Position numbers and translations under genes: made by a program. A model generated the notes under the pieces. The model did not search any database and was not told where the DNA came from. It was given only the letters and a program-made list of their open reading frames with translations. This document shows positions 23,956-31,704 of a DNA stretch of 41,144 nt, piece after piece. The DNA is from DATADF01 sp046263155 (lineage in GTDB: Bacteria > Actinomycetota > CADDZG01 > WHSQ01). Position 1 is the first letter of the stretch. Each line of letters starts with the position of its first letter. The stretch spans positions 1-41,144 of the forward strand of contig JBHELF010000043.1 of the NCBI GenBank assembly GCA_046263155.1, written 5' to 3'.

Positions 23956-24669
23956 GTGACATCGCACCAAGTAAGACGTAGGGGCCGCTTGGCGGCAGGA
24001 GCACTGGTCGGGGCGAGCTTGCTCACGACCCTGATAGTGGCGATTCACCCGGAGGTGAGCTCTTCGGGCACGGTCCTCTTACGGGAGGTCGAGCGCGATC
24101 TGCAGAGGTGGAACTTTGTGCACGGGTTGGTGCTTCTCGATGCATTGGCTTGGTTAGGGGCGGGCCGCCTGACGGGGGGACTCCTTCTGCGGGCCCGTCG
24201 TGGACAAGCAGTGGCCGGGATCAGCCTCGTGGCGATTGGAAGTCTTGCACTCGGCGCGATCGGCGGATCGGAGATAGTGCTCGGGAAGATCGCGGCGGGC
24301 ACTGGGGGCGCTGCGAGCGCGGAGCTCGCGGCTCAATTCGATAACGCCGGCGCCGTTGTCTATCTGGTGCCTGCAGTAGCCATGCTGACGGTCGGTCTCG
24401 CAGTCCTCATGCTGGGCTTGGCGGCAACTCGTTTCATCCCAGCCGCTGCCGCGGTCGCGTTTGTCGTCGGCACCGCGATTTCGAACCCACCGATCCCCAG
24501 AACCGTCAACCTCATCGGCCAGCTCATTCAGCTCGGCGCGGCCGTGGTCATCGCTCGCGATCTCACGGTTCGCGGGGAGGAGGTTGGAGCGAGCGGAATT
24601 CTGGTAGGCCAGCCTACTCAGACACCGGAGCGAAGCGGAGTGGACCAGAGGGGAATTGAACCCGCCTGA
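23956..24669 (+). CDS. Multi-pass membrane protein, divergent from TetR
   Basis: GTG 23956 with GGGGGAT ahead begins a 237-residue protein with about six hydrophobic segments (near residues 11-30, 52-70, 84-104, 131-156, 160-177 and 183-200). It resembles small DUF4386-like or other unassigned actinobacterial integral membrane proteins, and I cannot name a function. The divergent TetR gene suggests control by a ligand and perhaps a transport or resistance role. The last dozen codons run into a copy of a tRNA 3' end, and the stop lies just past it, so the original C-terminus may have been replaced. Confidence 0.72.
   Translation: MTSHQVRRRGRLAAGALVGASLLTTLIVAIHPEVSSSGTVLLREVERDLQRWNFVHGLVLLDALAWLGAGRLTGGLLLRARRGQAVAGISLVAIGSLALGAIGGSEIVLGKIAAGTGGAASAELAAQFDNAGAVVYLVPAVAMLTVGLAVLMLGLAATRFIPAAAAVAFVVGTAISNPPIPRTVNLIGQLIQLGAAVVIARDLTVRGEEVGASGILVGQPTQTPERSGVDQRGIEPA
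24626..24660 (-). repeat. Partial duplicate of a tRNA 3' end (T-arm and acceptor strand)
   Basis: Bases 24626-24651 are identical to 27854-27879, covering the acceptor 3' strand of tRNA-Ala and 15 bases of its 3' flank. The next 10 bases match at 7 positions and still read as a T-loop on the minus strand (GGGTTCAATTCCCC). No D-arm or anticodon arm follows. This is the layout left when an element integrates at a tRNA 3' end. Confidence 0.6.
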
Positions 24670-24678
24670 GGTGCGGCG

Positions 24679-25299
24679 TCAGCCACCGATCAGCTCGGCC
24701 AGATACCACTTCTTCGGCGTGCCGTCGAGTCGATATCTGGCGCGGATCTCGTCCGGCGTCAGATGGGACTCGAAGTGCATGGGATCGGGCCGGGTCCAGT
24801 CACCGCCCCAGTCACCGCCCTCGATCTCCCACTGCGAAACCACCTCCTCAGGCATGTCCCCCGCCGTACCCAGGAGGTTTGCGAGCGCGTTCACGTCTAT
24901 TGCGATACCGAACGCGTGGGTCGACTTGGACGTTCCCCCTCGCACCGGCCGATTCAAATAGCTCCAATCGTCCGGAACACCGCTAACCACTGCGGCCGCG
25001 TAATCGGGAGCGCGCGCCTCGAACAGCCTCTCCAACCGAAGGAAGTGGCGCACCGCTCCCTTGTGCACGAACATGGCGCGGCCCAGGAACTCGATCTCCA
25101 CGATGTTGCGGGTCTTGAACCCCGAGGCGTCGGGATCGCCGTAGTGAACGCGAGCCCATGCCGCAGATCCCCGGATCTCGTGCGCTGCAGGGGGTTCGGT
25201 CCTGCGCAGCGCGACGACCCCCGCCACGAGGGCGACCACCATCACCACCCCGGCCACTGCGCGGCGCCGCACTATCACTCGTTGTGCACGTCTCGGCAT
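24679..25299 (-). CDS. Membrane-anchored M15-family peptidase (peptidoglycan hydrolase)
   Basis: A 206-residue protein with a basic N-terminus and one membrane segment (about residues 13-30, AVAGVVMVVALVAGVVALRR), which anchors the rest outside the cell. The catalytic region has the M15 zinc pattern: His and Asp in STHAFGIAIDVN (residues about 125-136) and the second His in RPDPMHFESH near 172. These belong to the VanY/L-alanyl-D-glutamate endopeptidase class, which cleaves peptidoglycan stem peptides. Its 3' end faces the tRNA fragment, 19 bases away. It is the first gene inside the putative tRNA-flanked island. Confidence 0.8.
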   Translation of the reverse strand: MPRRAQRVIVRRRAVAGVVMVVALVAGVVALRRTEPPAAHEIRGSAAWARVHYGDPDASGFKTRNIVEIEFLGRAMFVHKGAVRHFLRLERLFEARAPDYAAAVVSGVPDDWSYLNRPVRGGTSKSTHAFGIAIDVNALANLLGTAGDMPEEVVSQWEIEGGDWGGDWTRPDPMHFESHLTPDEIRARYRLDGTPKKWYLAELIGG

Positions 25300-25463
25300 C
25301 CCATCAGGCTACCCAGCCGCGACCCATGAACAAGACCTCCCCGCGGAGATGCGGCCCGATTCGTGCAGCACGGCAACGAGAGCCATCTGGCGGCGCGCCT
25401 CGAGGTCGCGATCGAGCGTGCCAGCTAGGCTCCCGGACACTGCCCCAGCCCGGGAGGCGTTCA

Positions 25464-25895
25464 ATGGCACCGGAGGATGGTTTACCCCTCGAGGACTATC
25501 ACCGTGCAGGACTCGAGATCACGAATGGCAGCCCCGATGTGTACAAGGCGCTCTATTCCCGGCAGGACGATGTAAGCCTGGCCAACCCGTTTGGGCCCCC
25601 TGCTGTGGGTTGGAACGAGGTGTCGGCGAGATTGGACGCTGCCGCAAGCAAATACCGGAATGGCGAAGTCGTCGGATTCGAAAACTTCTCCGCCGTGGTG
25701 GGATCCGAGCTCGCTTACACCGTAGAGATCGAACACTACCGGGCTCGAGTCGGAGAAGCGACGGACCTGACTCCCGTATCACTTCGGGTCACCACCGTCT
25801 TTCGTCGCGAGGCGGGGGAATGGAAAGTGACACACAGGCACGCCGATCCGATAACGACAACGCGGCCGGCGGAATCGGTGATCCAAGATGATTAA
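25464..25895 (+). CDS. SnoaL/NTF2-like protein
   Basis: The frame is open much further upstream (25158), but the ATG at 25464 has GGGAGG 7 bases ahead and marks the start of the recognisable domain, giving 143 residues. The pattern is a DUF4440/SnoaL-like cone fold: an N-terminal helix pair (YHRAGLEITNGSPDVYKALY), a beta sheet with FSAVVGSELAYTVEIEHYRA, and the typical end TTVFRREAGEWKVTHRHADP. Such proteins are small cyclases, isomerases or ligand binders; which one cannot be told. Its stop abuts the stop of the next, convergent gene. Confidence 0.78.
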   Translation: MAPEDGLPLEDYHRAGLEITNGSPDVYKALYSRQDDVSLANPFGPPAVGWNEVSARLDAAASKYRNGEVVGFENFSAVVGSELAYTVEIEHYRARVGEATDLTPVSLRVTTVFRREAGEWKVTHRHADPITTTRPAESVIQDD

Positions 25896-26306
25896 TCACG
25901 CTCGTACCAAACCGATGCCAAGCCCGACGGCTCCGATCGCGAGCGAAAGGCCACCCAAGTAGACAAGCGCGATCAAGCCGTTGGGTCGCTCCGCATTCGG
26001 CGACACGACTGACAGGAAGAATCCCAACGGCATGAGAATGGGAGCCACCACGAAGCTGACCCTGACGACATCTTTCGCGAGGGGCGGGAGGGCGGCGGCC
26101 TCAAGGTAGAGGAGACCTATCAGAGCCACTATCACGAACACCCCCGCGTGCGCGTGGCCGGCGCGGAAGAGATAGCGCCGCACGGGATTGTCGAGATAAC
26201 CGGGGTCACGGCGCGCGATGAGCTTGAGCAGTGACAGCCCCCCAAACTCGACGGCTGTGACCGTGAGGAGGAGCACTCCTGCGGTTGCGGTCACGTCTGG
26301 TGACAC
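25896..26306 (-). CDS. Small integral membrane protein
   Basis: A 136-residue protein with four predicted membrane helices (about residues 7-27, 53-73, 82-103 and 113-133). Between the first and second lies a soluble loop RRDPGYLDNPVRRYLFRAGH, and AGHAHAGVFVI follows. Histidine-containing motifs of this sort occur in small actinobacterial membrane proteins of unknown function. It lies tail-to-tail and directly adjacent to the SnoaL-like gene, and 58 bases downstream of the RTX-protein gene on the same strand. Confidence 0.68.
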   Translation of the reverse strand: MSPDVTATAGVLLLTVTAVEFGGLSLLKLIARRDPGYLDNPVRRYLFRAGHAHAGVFVIVALIGLLYLEAAALPPLAKDVVRVSFVVAPILMPLGFFLSVVSPNAERPNGLIALVYLGGLSLAIGAVGLGIGLVRA

Positions 26307-26364
26307 GACGCCGTCTAGGGGATGCTCTCGCGGGCCCCGCCGGCAGGCGATGCCAATCCCAGAC

Positions 26365-27768
26365 TCACAACCAAAACCAGGATGCCCATCGCTTCATGAT
26401 CAATGAATCACCAGGAGCGTAGGAATCCCATGCTCGCGCGAACGAAAGCCACCTGAACGGCGAGGCGGCGGTCGGCCTCGGCGAGCTCTCGCACCCGATC
26501 ACGGTTTCTCCGTTCACGCACTGATCGGTGCCTTCGCCCCCATCGAGCTCGTCCGTACCATTGCCGCCGTCGAGGATGTCGTTGCCCGCCGCACCCGCAA
26601 GGTCGTCGTCCTCGTCCATGCCGTACAGCTCATTGGCTCCTCCATCGCCGGTCAGCGTGTCGGCTTGCGGCGATCCCCAAACGTTCTCGATCTGTGAAAG
26701 CGAGTCGGTCCCGGATGCCTCCGACTCCTGCATGTCACCGGTGAACGTCCTGAACGTTCCGGACGCGGTTCCGGCACCAAGATCCGCGGTCACCGGCCCG
26801 AGCGAGTCGAAGTACACGCCGACGTCGTTGCCCGGCCCTCCGTTCACTGTGTTGCTGCCCGCCAGCGGCGCGAACGCGTTGTCTGCGTTGTCGCCCGTCA
26901 TCGTGTCGTCGAACTGTGAGCCGATCGCGGCTTGCACATCGGTCAGTGTGTCGGTTCCCTCCCCGACCGCTCGACCGGAATTCAGATTCACGTCGACGCC
27001 TTGCGCCGCGCCGTCGTAAAGCATCACCTCGATCCCCGCACCTCCTACGACAGTGTCGTCCCCGCGCGGTGCTGCTGAATCGGTCGGCGCGAAGAAGTCG
27101 GGAGCCACGAAGTCCGCAGCCTCGGCGGTGTCGGGATTGTCGAAACTTCCGGCGTTTCCACCGGTAGAGATCTCGTCGTTGCCCGGTCCGCCCTCGAAGA
27201 AGTTGGGACCGTCGGATCCGGTCAGAACATCATCGAAGTCCGATCCTCCCAAACCGTCGGCGGCGATGATCGTGTCGTCACCCTCTCCGATCGCGGTTCC
27301 CTCCGCCAGGTTCGCCTCTACTCCCGCAGTCGCCTCGAAAAACCCGACAAAGTCGAATGCGGGCGTCCCAACGACCCTGTCGTTGCCCGGGCCCGGAAGG
27401 TGGAACGTGAATCCGCCCCGTCCTCCCCGCTGAATGTCGTTGCCGGCCCCGCCCAGAAGCTCGTCCCCGCCTGGGCCTCCGTCGAGCCTGTCGTTCCCGC
27501 CACCACCGCGAAGGAGGTCGGGCCCACGCCCGCCGCAGAGAACGTCGTTCCCGCCGCGCCCGATGATGTGATCGTGCCCGCTCCGCCCGTCGATCACGTC
27601 CCGCCCGGGCGTTCCCCGAAGCCGATCGTCGTCTCTCGTACCTGTGATCGTGACCCGCTCGCCCTGGCACATTCGACCTGCCCCCGCCGGAACCGCAACG
27701 CCTATGGTCCCCGCGACAACCGCGATAAGGCCCAGGACGGCGTACCGATTGCCCCATCTCGAGCTCAT
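26365..27768 (-). CDS. Secreted RTX/hemolysin-type calcium-binding repeat protein
   Basis: ATG 27768 follows a G-rich ribosome site and gives 467 residues; a GTG nine codons upstream is less likely. The N-terminus is a signal peptide (YAVLGLIAVVAGTIGVAVPA, then GAG). The body carries many GGxGxDxLxGG nonapeptide repeats, for example RDVIDGRSGHDHIIGRGGND and GNDILDGGNGTDELDGGEG, forming a calcium-bound parallel beta-roll. Two longer insertions (about residues 130-190 and 255-300) begin with D-x-N-L and contain AVGEGTDTL-like units. No Type I secretion genes or catalytic domain are present, so it is likely a Sec-exported structural or adhesive protein. It ends in an unusual tryptophan-rich tail (KRWASWFWL). 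Confidence 0.8.
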   Translation of the reverse strand: MSSRWGNRYAVLGLIAVVAGTIGVAVPAGAGRMCQGERVTITGTRDDDRLRGTPGRDVIDGRSGHDHIIGRGGNDVLCGGRGPDLLRGGGGNDRLDGGPGGDELLGGAGNDIQRGGRGGFTFHLPGPGNDRVVGTPAFDFVGFFEATAGVEANLAEGTAIGEGDDTIIAADGLGGSDFDDVLTGSDGPNFFEGGPGNDEISTGGNAGSFDNPDTAEAADFVAPDFFAPTDSAAPRGDDTVVGGAGIEVMLYDGAAQGVDVNLNSGRAVGEGTDTLTDVQAAIGSQFDDTMTGDNADNAFAPLAGSNTVNGGPGNDVGVYFDSLGPVTADLGAGTASGTFRTFTGDMQESEASGTDSLSQIENVWGSPQADTLTGDGGANELYGMDEDDDLAGAAGNDILDGGNGTDELDGGEGTDQCVNGETVIGCESSPRPTAASPFRWLSFARAWDSYAPGDSLIMKRWASWFWL

Positions 27769-27847
27769 CCCCACAACCCCCCTTGGTCGGCCCACCGTGT
27801 CCCAAAGCAGTGTCGCATTGACCGCGGGAGGAATCTAGACGCTGAAG

Positions 27848-27874
27848 GGTCCACGGAGCGAAGCGGAGTGGACC
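27848..27874 (-). terminator. Hairpin overlapping the 3' end of tRNA-Ala
   Basis: GGTCCAC (27848-27854) and GTGGACC (27868-27874) pair perfectly across a small GC-rich loop. On the transcribed minus strand the first arm is the 3' acceptor strand of the tRNA and the second arm is in the trailer, so this stem would compete with acceptor pairing. It could be a terminator or processing signal; no U-run follows. Confidence 0.4.
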
Positions 27875-27941
27875 AGAGGAGATTCGAACTCCTGACCTCA
27901 CCCGTGCGAGGGGTGCGCTCTACCAACTGAGCTACTGGCCC
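27869..27941 (-). tRNA. tRNA-Ala (anticodon CGC)
   Basis: Read on the minus strand, 73 bases fold into a full cloverleaf: acceptor GGGCCAG/CTGGTCC, D-stem GCTC/GAGC with loop AGTTGGTA, anticodon stem CACCC/GGGTG around loop CTCGCAC, and T-stem AGGAG/CTCCT around TTCGAAT. The anticodon is CGC (codon GCG). The acceptor contains the G3-U70 wobble that defines alanine tRNAs, which supports the assignment. The CCA end is not encoded. Confidence 0.95.
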
Positions 27942-27982
27942 TTGGAACCCCAGAATAGAACGCGCGTCGGACCGAATTCTTC

Positions 27983-28037
27983 CGGCGATCTTTGGGGATT
28001 GAGTCTCTTATATGAGACCAAATCGCCAAAGAACGAG
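27983..28037 (+). repeat. 55-base structured repeat, copy 2
   Basis: It aligns without gaps to the minus strand of 2766-2820, with the same ends. The fold is the same shape but the outer stem is CTTTGG/CCAAAG instead of TTCCGG/CCGGAA, while the inner GTCTC/GAGAC stem is conserved, so the pairing is kept despite base changes. It sits between tRNA-Ala and the 3' end of the gene at 28058. Confidence 0.6.
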
Positions 28038-28057
28038 TTTGCCGGGCGGGCTGCCCG

Positions 28058-28645
28058 CTAGGGCCGGTATTGACCTGCTCCCGTATCCGGCGCTTGGTCC
28101 TCGGCGAGCGCGCTGCCGGCTGTCCCCGGGGCACCATCCAACGCCGTCGTCAATCGCCAGGTGAATTCGGTGGGGAAGTTCGGAACATCGTCCGGGCGGA
28201 TACGGATCACGAGTGTGTCGCCTTGGAGCTCGAAGTCACCCGGCAACGTGTCATCGAAAGTGCCGGAGCCGTAGTTGGTCGTAGGCGAGACGAGCGATGC
28301 ATTCGGCCCGATATCGAGATTGAAGGAAAGCGTCCAGGTCTGGTCGCCCCCCTCGAAGAGCCTCCAGCCGAGATCGATGCCCTGGCCCTTCAGTTTGCGC
28401 GGGATGGACTCGCCGAGCTGAGCCTCGAATACGAGCTCCTCAGCCTCGGCTCTTACCTCCGCATGAAGGATGTCCGCAAGGTCGGTCTCCGTCGGGGCGT
28501 CCTCGCCCGCGCCGACCTCGACGTCTCCGGCCGGATCCTCGAAGGTCCCCACGGGGGCCGAGCCCCCCGTGCTCAGGAAATAGATCAGCAAGCCGACCGT
28601 GGCGGCAACGATCGCGATCACGCCGATGACCTGCTGTCGCTTCAC
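28058..28645 (-). CDS. Membrane-anchored extracytoplasmic protein of unknown function
   Basis: A 195-residue protein with one N-terminal membrane segment (VIGVIAIVAATVGLLIYFLS, about residues 6-25) and a hydrophilic, acidic domain outside. There is no lipobox cysteine. The domain begins FEDPAGDVEVG and has alternating beta strands (DQTWTLSFNLDIGP, GDTLVIRIRPDDVP), which recalls DOMON-like beta-sandwich proteins with a DPAGD-type opening, but this is a weak resemblance. Its start overlaps the stop of the translin gene by 4 bases (ATGA), so the two are coupled. Confidence 0.68.
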   Translation of the reverse strand: MKRQQVIGVIAIVAATVGLLIYFLSTGGSAPVGTFEDPAGDVEVGAGEDAPTETDLADILHAEVRAEAEELVFEAQLGESIPRKLKGQGIDLGWRLFEGGDQTWTLSFNLDIGPNASLVSPTTNYGSGTFDDTLPGDFELQGDTLVIRIRPDDVPNFPTEFTWRLTTALDGAPGTAGSALAEDQAPDTGAGQYRP

Positions 28646-29274
28646 GACCGGCCCAAATCCGCTTCCCGCTGTTCGAGCGCCGCTCGCAGGGAGCTCTGGA
28701 TCGTGGAGGTCGTGAAATCGCCGCGCGTGCGCTCGATGATCGATCGGGCGATATCGGTCAGCCGGCGGAGGCCGTAAGTGATTCCGTCGGGATAGTCCAT
28801 GGATACGAGAACGTAATACATGTCATCCATCGACCCGAGCAATTTTTCACAACGATCCAGCTCGCCATGGCGCATGAGATCGAGGATGTGGCGACGTAAC
28901 TCACCTATCGATTCCGCCATGCCCTTGAGATATGCCTGTGCCGACACCCTGAGTTCGTCGACCGTTGGCAAGTCTTCGTCGTGGACCAATGCAGAGGTAA
29001 TCCGCGCTTCGGCAAATTCCTTCTCCGCGTCGTGGACGAAGCCGGCGTAAAGCATGTCCGGGTGACGCTCCAGCGCCTTGCGAGCCCGGTCGAGCTCTGC
29101 CTCCGCTTCATCCAGTAGCTTCGTGACGGCATCGAACTCGTAGCGATGCAACGCGCGGATCGCGTTACCGCAAGCTCGAATTGCGCTGCGACTACTAGAG
29201 AGTGCCGATTCACGTGCGGTCAGCTTGGTGTCGAGCTCTGCGCGCAGCGAATCGGTCACGGGGCCGAAATCCAT
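28642..29274 (-). CDS. Translin-family protein
   Basis: The frame is open to 29817, but the family begins at ATG 29274 (210 residues, MDFGPVTDSLRAELDTKL). The rest is almost wholly alpha-helical and reads as translin: AIRALHRYEFDAVTKLLDEA, YAGFVHDAEKEFAEARIT, ELRVSAQAYLKGMAESIGEL, MDDMYYVLVSMDYPDGITYG, and LRRLTDIARSIIERTRGDFT. Eukaryotic translin forms octamers with TRAX and processes RNA; archaeal and bacterial homologues bind or cut nucleic acid and are poorly studied. The TRAX acidic residues that make the nuclease site cannot be judged reliably by eye. It is coupled to the membrane-anchored gene downstream and follows the SepX-like gene after 23 bases. Confidence 0.8.
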   Translation of the reverse strand: MDFGPVTDSLRAELDTKLTARESALSSSRSAIRACGNAIRALHRYEFDAVTKLLDEAEAELDRARKALERHPDMLYAGFVHDAEKEFAEARITSALVHDEDLPTVDELRVSAQAYLKGMAESIGELRRHILDLMRHGELDRCEKLLGSMDDMYYVLVSMDYPDGITYGLRRLTDIARSIIERTRGDFTTSTIQSSLRAALEQREADLGRS

Positions 29275-29297
29275 CGCGGCAACCCTACCCAAGCGTT

Positions 29298-29738
29298 CTA
29301 GGAGGTCGCCTCCCGTCGGCGGGTGGGTCGTAACGCGCGCGTCGGAACGGCCACGTAACGCCCCTGACGTCGTCGTTTTGCCTCTAGAAGGAAGACGACG
29401 TAAGCGGCGAGACTCAGATCCAGGAATATCTGGAGCTCCCAGATCCCCTCTCCGCCGTAAAGGGCGGCCAACATCGTGACGACGACGCCGCCTATCAAGA
29501 ACTGAAGGAGGCGGACACGAAACAGCTGCGATCGAATGAAAGAGGGTCGCGCGCGCCGAGATGAGCTTGCCGGTACGAGAACCCAGCGGCCCGAGGAGGA
29601 GTGAGGGGCGATCAACGCCATCCGTCTCTTGAAGCTCTGAGCCGCCGAAAGTGGAGTCGATCTTTTTGCCCGCACTGTCGCGGGCCCGAGCATCGCTATC
29701 CAGGCCAAAGCCAATACAACCAAAATCACAGCCGTCAC
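29298..29738 (-). CDS. SepX/GlpR-like membrane protein
   Basis: A 146-residue protein with an N-terminal membrane helix (ILVVLALAWIAMLGPATVRA), a basic cytoplasmic stretch, two further adjacent helices (LLQFLIGGVVVTMLAALYGG and IFLDLSLAAYVVFLLEA) and a basic tail RRRQGRYVAVP. This layout matches SepX (GlpR), a divisome-associated membrane protein of Streptomyces and relatives. Support also comes from context: galU and moeA lie nearby, as around actinobacterial sepX. Sequence identity is low, so the function is tentative. It is divergent from pepA, about 160 bases apart. Confidence 0.55.
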   Translation of the reverse strand: MTAVILVVLALAWIAMLGPATVRAKRSTPLSAAQSFKRRMALIAPHSSSGRWVLVPASSSRRARPSFIRSQLFRVRLLQFLIGGVVVTMLAALYGGEGIWELQIFLDLSLAAYVVFLLEAKRRRQGRYVAVPTRALRPTRRREATS

Positions 29739-29899
29739 AAAGGGCCCTTCCCCAAGCTCCCGCCGGACGTCGCCCCAAGCTAACCCGGCCCGTGGTCCAT
29801 CTCAAGGATTTGACCAAAGGGCCAGGTCACTCGCCTGTATAAGCTCGGCGGCACTTCGCGACCTTCATTCGCGAACCGCCCGACTCCACTGGGGGAGAG

Positions 29900-31375
29900 T
29901 TGCCGCTGCCGAAGATCGTCGCCGCATCCCAGAGCGCGCTCGAAGTGCAATGCGACGCCTTGTTGGCCCCCGGCTTCAAGGTGGGCAACAGGATTGATCT
30001 CCCGAAATCAGTTCAAGAAGTCGATGCCGCTTTGGACGGCGCGCTGAGTGAACACATCGCGGCAACGGACTTCAGTGGGAAACCCGGCTCCCTGACGCTC
30101 GTATCAACCGGCCGCCGCCTACCTGCGCGCAGCGTGGCACTCGTCGGGATGGGCCGAAAGGAGGAGCTCACCGAATGGCGGCTCCGCCGAGTATGCGGGG
30201 CCGCGGCGCGCAAACTCACGACGGCATCCACGATCGCGAGCATCTTGCATAGGGAGGTTGCCGGGGGCGTTGCCGCGACTGTGGAGGGCCTGGCGTTAGG
30301 CAACTACCGGGGAACGGACCTCAGAAGCAAGGCTCCGACAAAGTCCACACAAACGATCCTCTTTCTGGACGCCGAGCGCGCCGAGGTCGGTCGCGCGGCG
30401 GCCGTCGTCGAGGCCGTTGCCGTCGCGCGCGATCTCACGAGCGAACCTGCGATGAACCTGCCCCCGCAGGAACTCGCCGCGCGCGCTCAAAAGATCGCCG
30501 CCGACAGCGGGCTCGACTGCGAGGTGTATGAGGAGAACAAACTGAAGAAGCTCGGTTGTGGAGGGATACTCGGCGTGGCCGCGGGATCCTCACAACCTCC
30601 GCGATTGATTCGCTTGCATTACAAACCGAAGAAAGCGCGCGGCAAGGTGGTGCTCGCAGGGAAGGGCGTCACATTCGACGCCGGAGGGCTATCGATAAAG
30701 ACCGCCGCCGGCATGGAGCAAATGAAGACCGACAAGGCCGGTGCGGCGGCGGTGATAGCAACGATGGGAGCGTTGGAGAAGCTAAAGGTGAGCGTAGAGG
30801 TTGTAGCCCTCGTGCCCGCCGCCGAGAACATGCTCGGCCCCCGTGCCCTGAAACCCGGGGACGTCATCACTCATTACGGCGGGAAGACCGATGAGGTGCT
30901 TAACACCGATGCCGAGGGCCGCCTTCTCCTGGCCGATGCGCTGGCGATGGGGTCCGAGGAGAAACCAGATGCCCTGGTGGATATCGCGACCCTCACCGGA
31001 TCGATGGTCATCGCACTGGGCCAGGGGGCCTCGGGCTACTTCGCCAACGACGACACGCTCTCCCGGGAGATCGAGGGAGCCGCGGCCGCCGCGGGCGAGC
31101 GATTTTGGCGGATGCCCCTCTACGACGAGTACGACAAGGAACTGGACTCCGACATCGCCGACATCAGGAACATAGGAAGCGCCGCCTACGGGAAAGCCAT
31201 CCACGCAGCCTTGTTCCTACGGCGCTTCGTCGGGGCGAACGTGCCCTGGGCGCACCTCGACATTGCCGGCCCGGCCCGATCGGATTCCGATCAAAACGAG
31301 ACGCCCAAAGGGGCCACCGGCGTCGGAACGCGCACGCTGCTGCGGTGGCTGGAGAGTCGAGGGTCGGGTGGCTGA
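29900..31375 (+). CDS. pepA: Leucyl aminopeptidase (M17)
   Basis: A 491-residue cytosolic exopeptidase with two metal ions. M17 signatures are clear: GKGVTFDAGGLSIKTAAGM (about residues 255-273), MKTDKAGAAAVIATM, and NTDAEGRLLLADAL near 335. The protein hexamerises in relatives and removes N-terminal residues from peptides. The start is TTG 29900, directly after GGGGGAGAG; spacing is tight and a later GTG (residue 16) is possible, but the length from TTG fits the family. The next gene overlaps its stop by 8 bases. Confidence 0.93.
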   Translation: MPLPKIVAASQSALEVQCDALLAPGFKVGNRIDLPKSVQEVDAALDGALSEHIAATDFSGKPGSLTLVSTGRRLPARSVALVGMGRKEELTEWRLRRVCGAAARKLTTASTIASILHREVAGGVAATVEGLALGNYRGTDLRSKAPTKSTQTILFLDAERAEVGRAAAVVEAVAVARDLTSEPAMNLPPQELAARAQKIAADSGLDCEVYEENKLKKLGCGGILGVAAGSSQPPRLIRLHYKPKKARGKVVLAGKGVTFDAGGLSIKTAAGMEQMKTDKAGAAAVIATMGALEKLKVSVEVVALVPAAENMLGPRALKPGDVITHYGGKTDEVLNTDAEGRLLLADALAMGSEEKPDALVDIATLTGSMVIALGQGASGYFANDDTLSREIEGAAAAAGERFWRMPLYDEYDKELDSDIADIRNIGSAAYGKAIHAALFLRRFVGANVPWAHLDIAGPARSDSDQNETPKGATGVGTRTLLRWLESRGSGG

Positions 31376-31694
31376 GCCACCCAACGGCGAGAACGTCGTT
31401 TCGCTTGGGGTCGAGCCCGCGGCCGAACCCCCGAGAGAACCCACGCCGATGGGTCGCGCGCACAGCCTCGGTACGATCGGTATGGCGCTGTGCGCCTTCC
31501 TAGGAATCATTGCGCTTCTGTCTCTGATCACCGTGAGATGGCCCGAGGACACCGGCCGCATCCCAAGAGGGGTCCTTCTGTTTTCTGTCGTCGGCTTCAT
31601 GGTATGTGCCGCCATTGCAGCGGCGGGAGCTGCTCGGGCGACCTACCCGCGCGAGATCGCCGACGGCTCCCGCGAAGCGGATACCCCCGAATAG
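31368..31694 (+). CDS. Small two-helix membrane protein
   Basis: GTG 31368 overlaps the pepA stop and gives 108 residues. A soluble proline-rich N-terminus (about 35 residues) is followed by two membrane helices (IGMALCAFLGIIALLSLITV and GVLLFSVVGFMVCAAIAAAG). I do not recognise a family; similar small membrane proteins commonly follow pepA in actinobacteria-like genomes. It is probably co-translated with pepA. Confidence 0.6.
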   Translation: MAEPPNGENVVSLGVEPAAEPPREPTPMGRAHSLGTIGMALCAFLGIIALLSLITVRWPEDTGRIPRGVLLFSVVGFMVCAAIAAAGAARATYPREIADGSREADTPE

Positions 31695-31704
31695 GATTTT
31701 CGCA

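Noticed and set aside
24626..27941. A functional integrative element
   Set aside because: No integrase, excisionase or relaxase is encoded between the tRNA repeats, so only a possible remnant or island is claimed.
28642..29817. A 391-residue version of the translin protein starting at 29817
   Set aside because: The first 181 codons overlap the SepX-like gene in another frame and have low-complexity, shadow-like composition; ATG 29274 starts the recognisable domain.
29810..29843. TTGACC and TATAAG upstream of pepA as a sigma-70-type promoter
   Set aside because: The spacing is 22 bases, too long for a standard promoter, and no extended -10 compensates.
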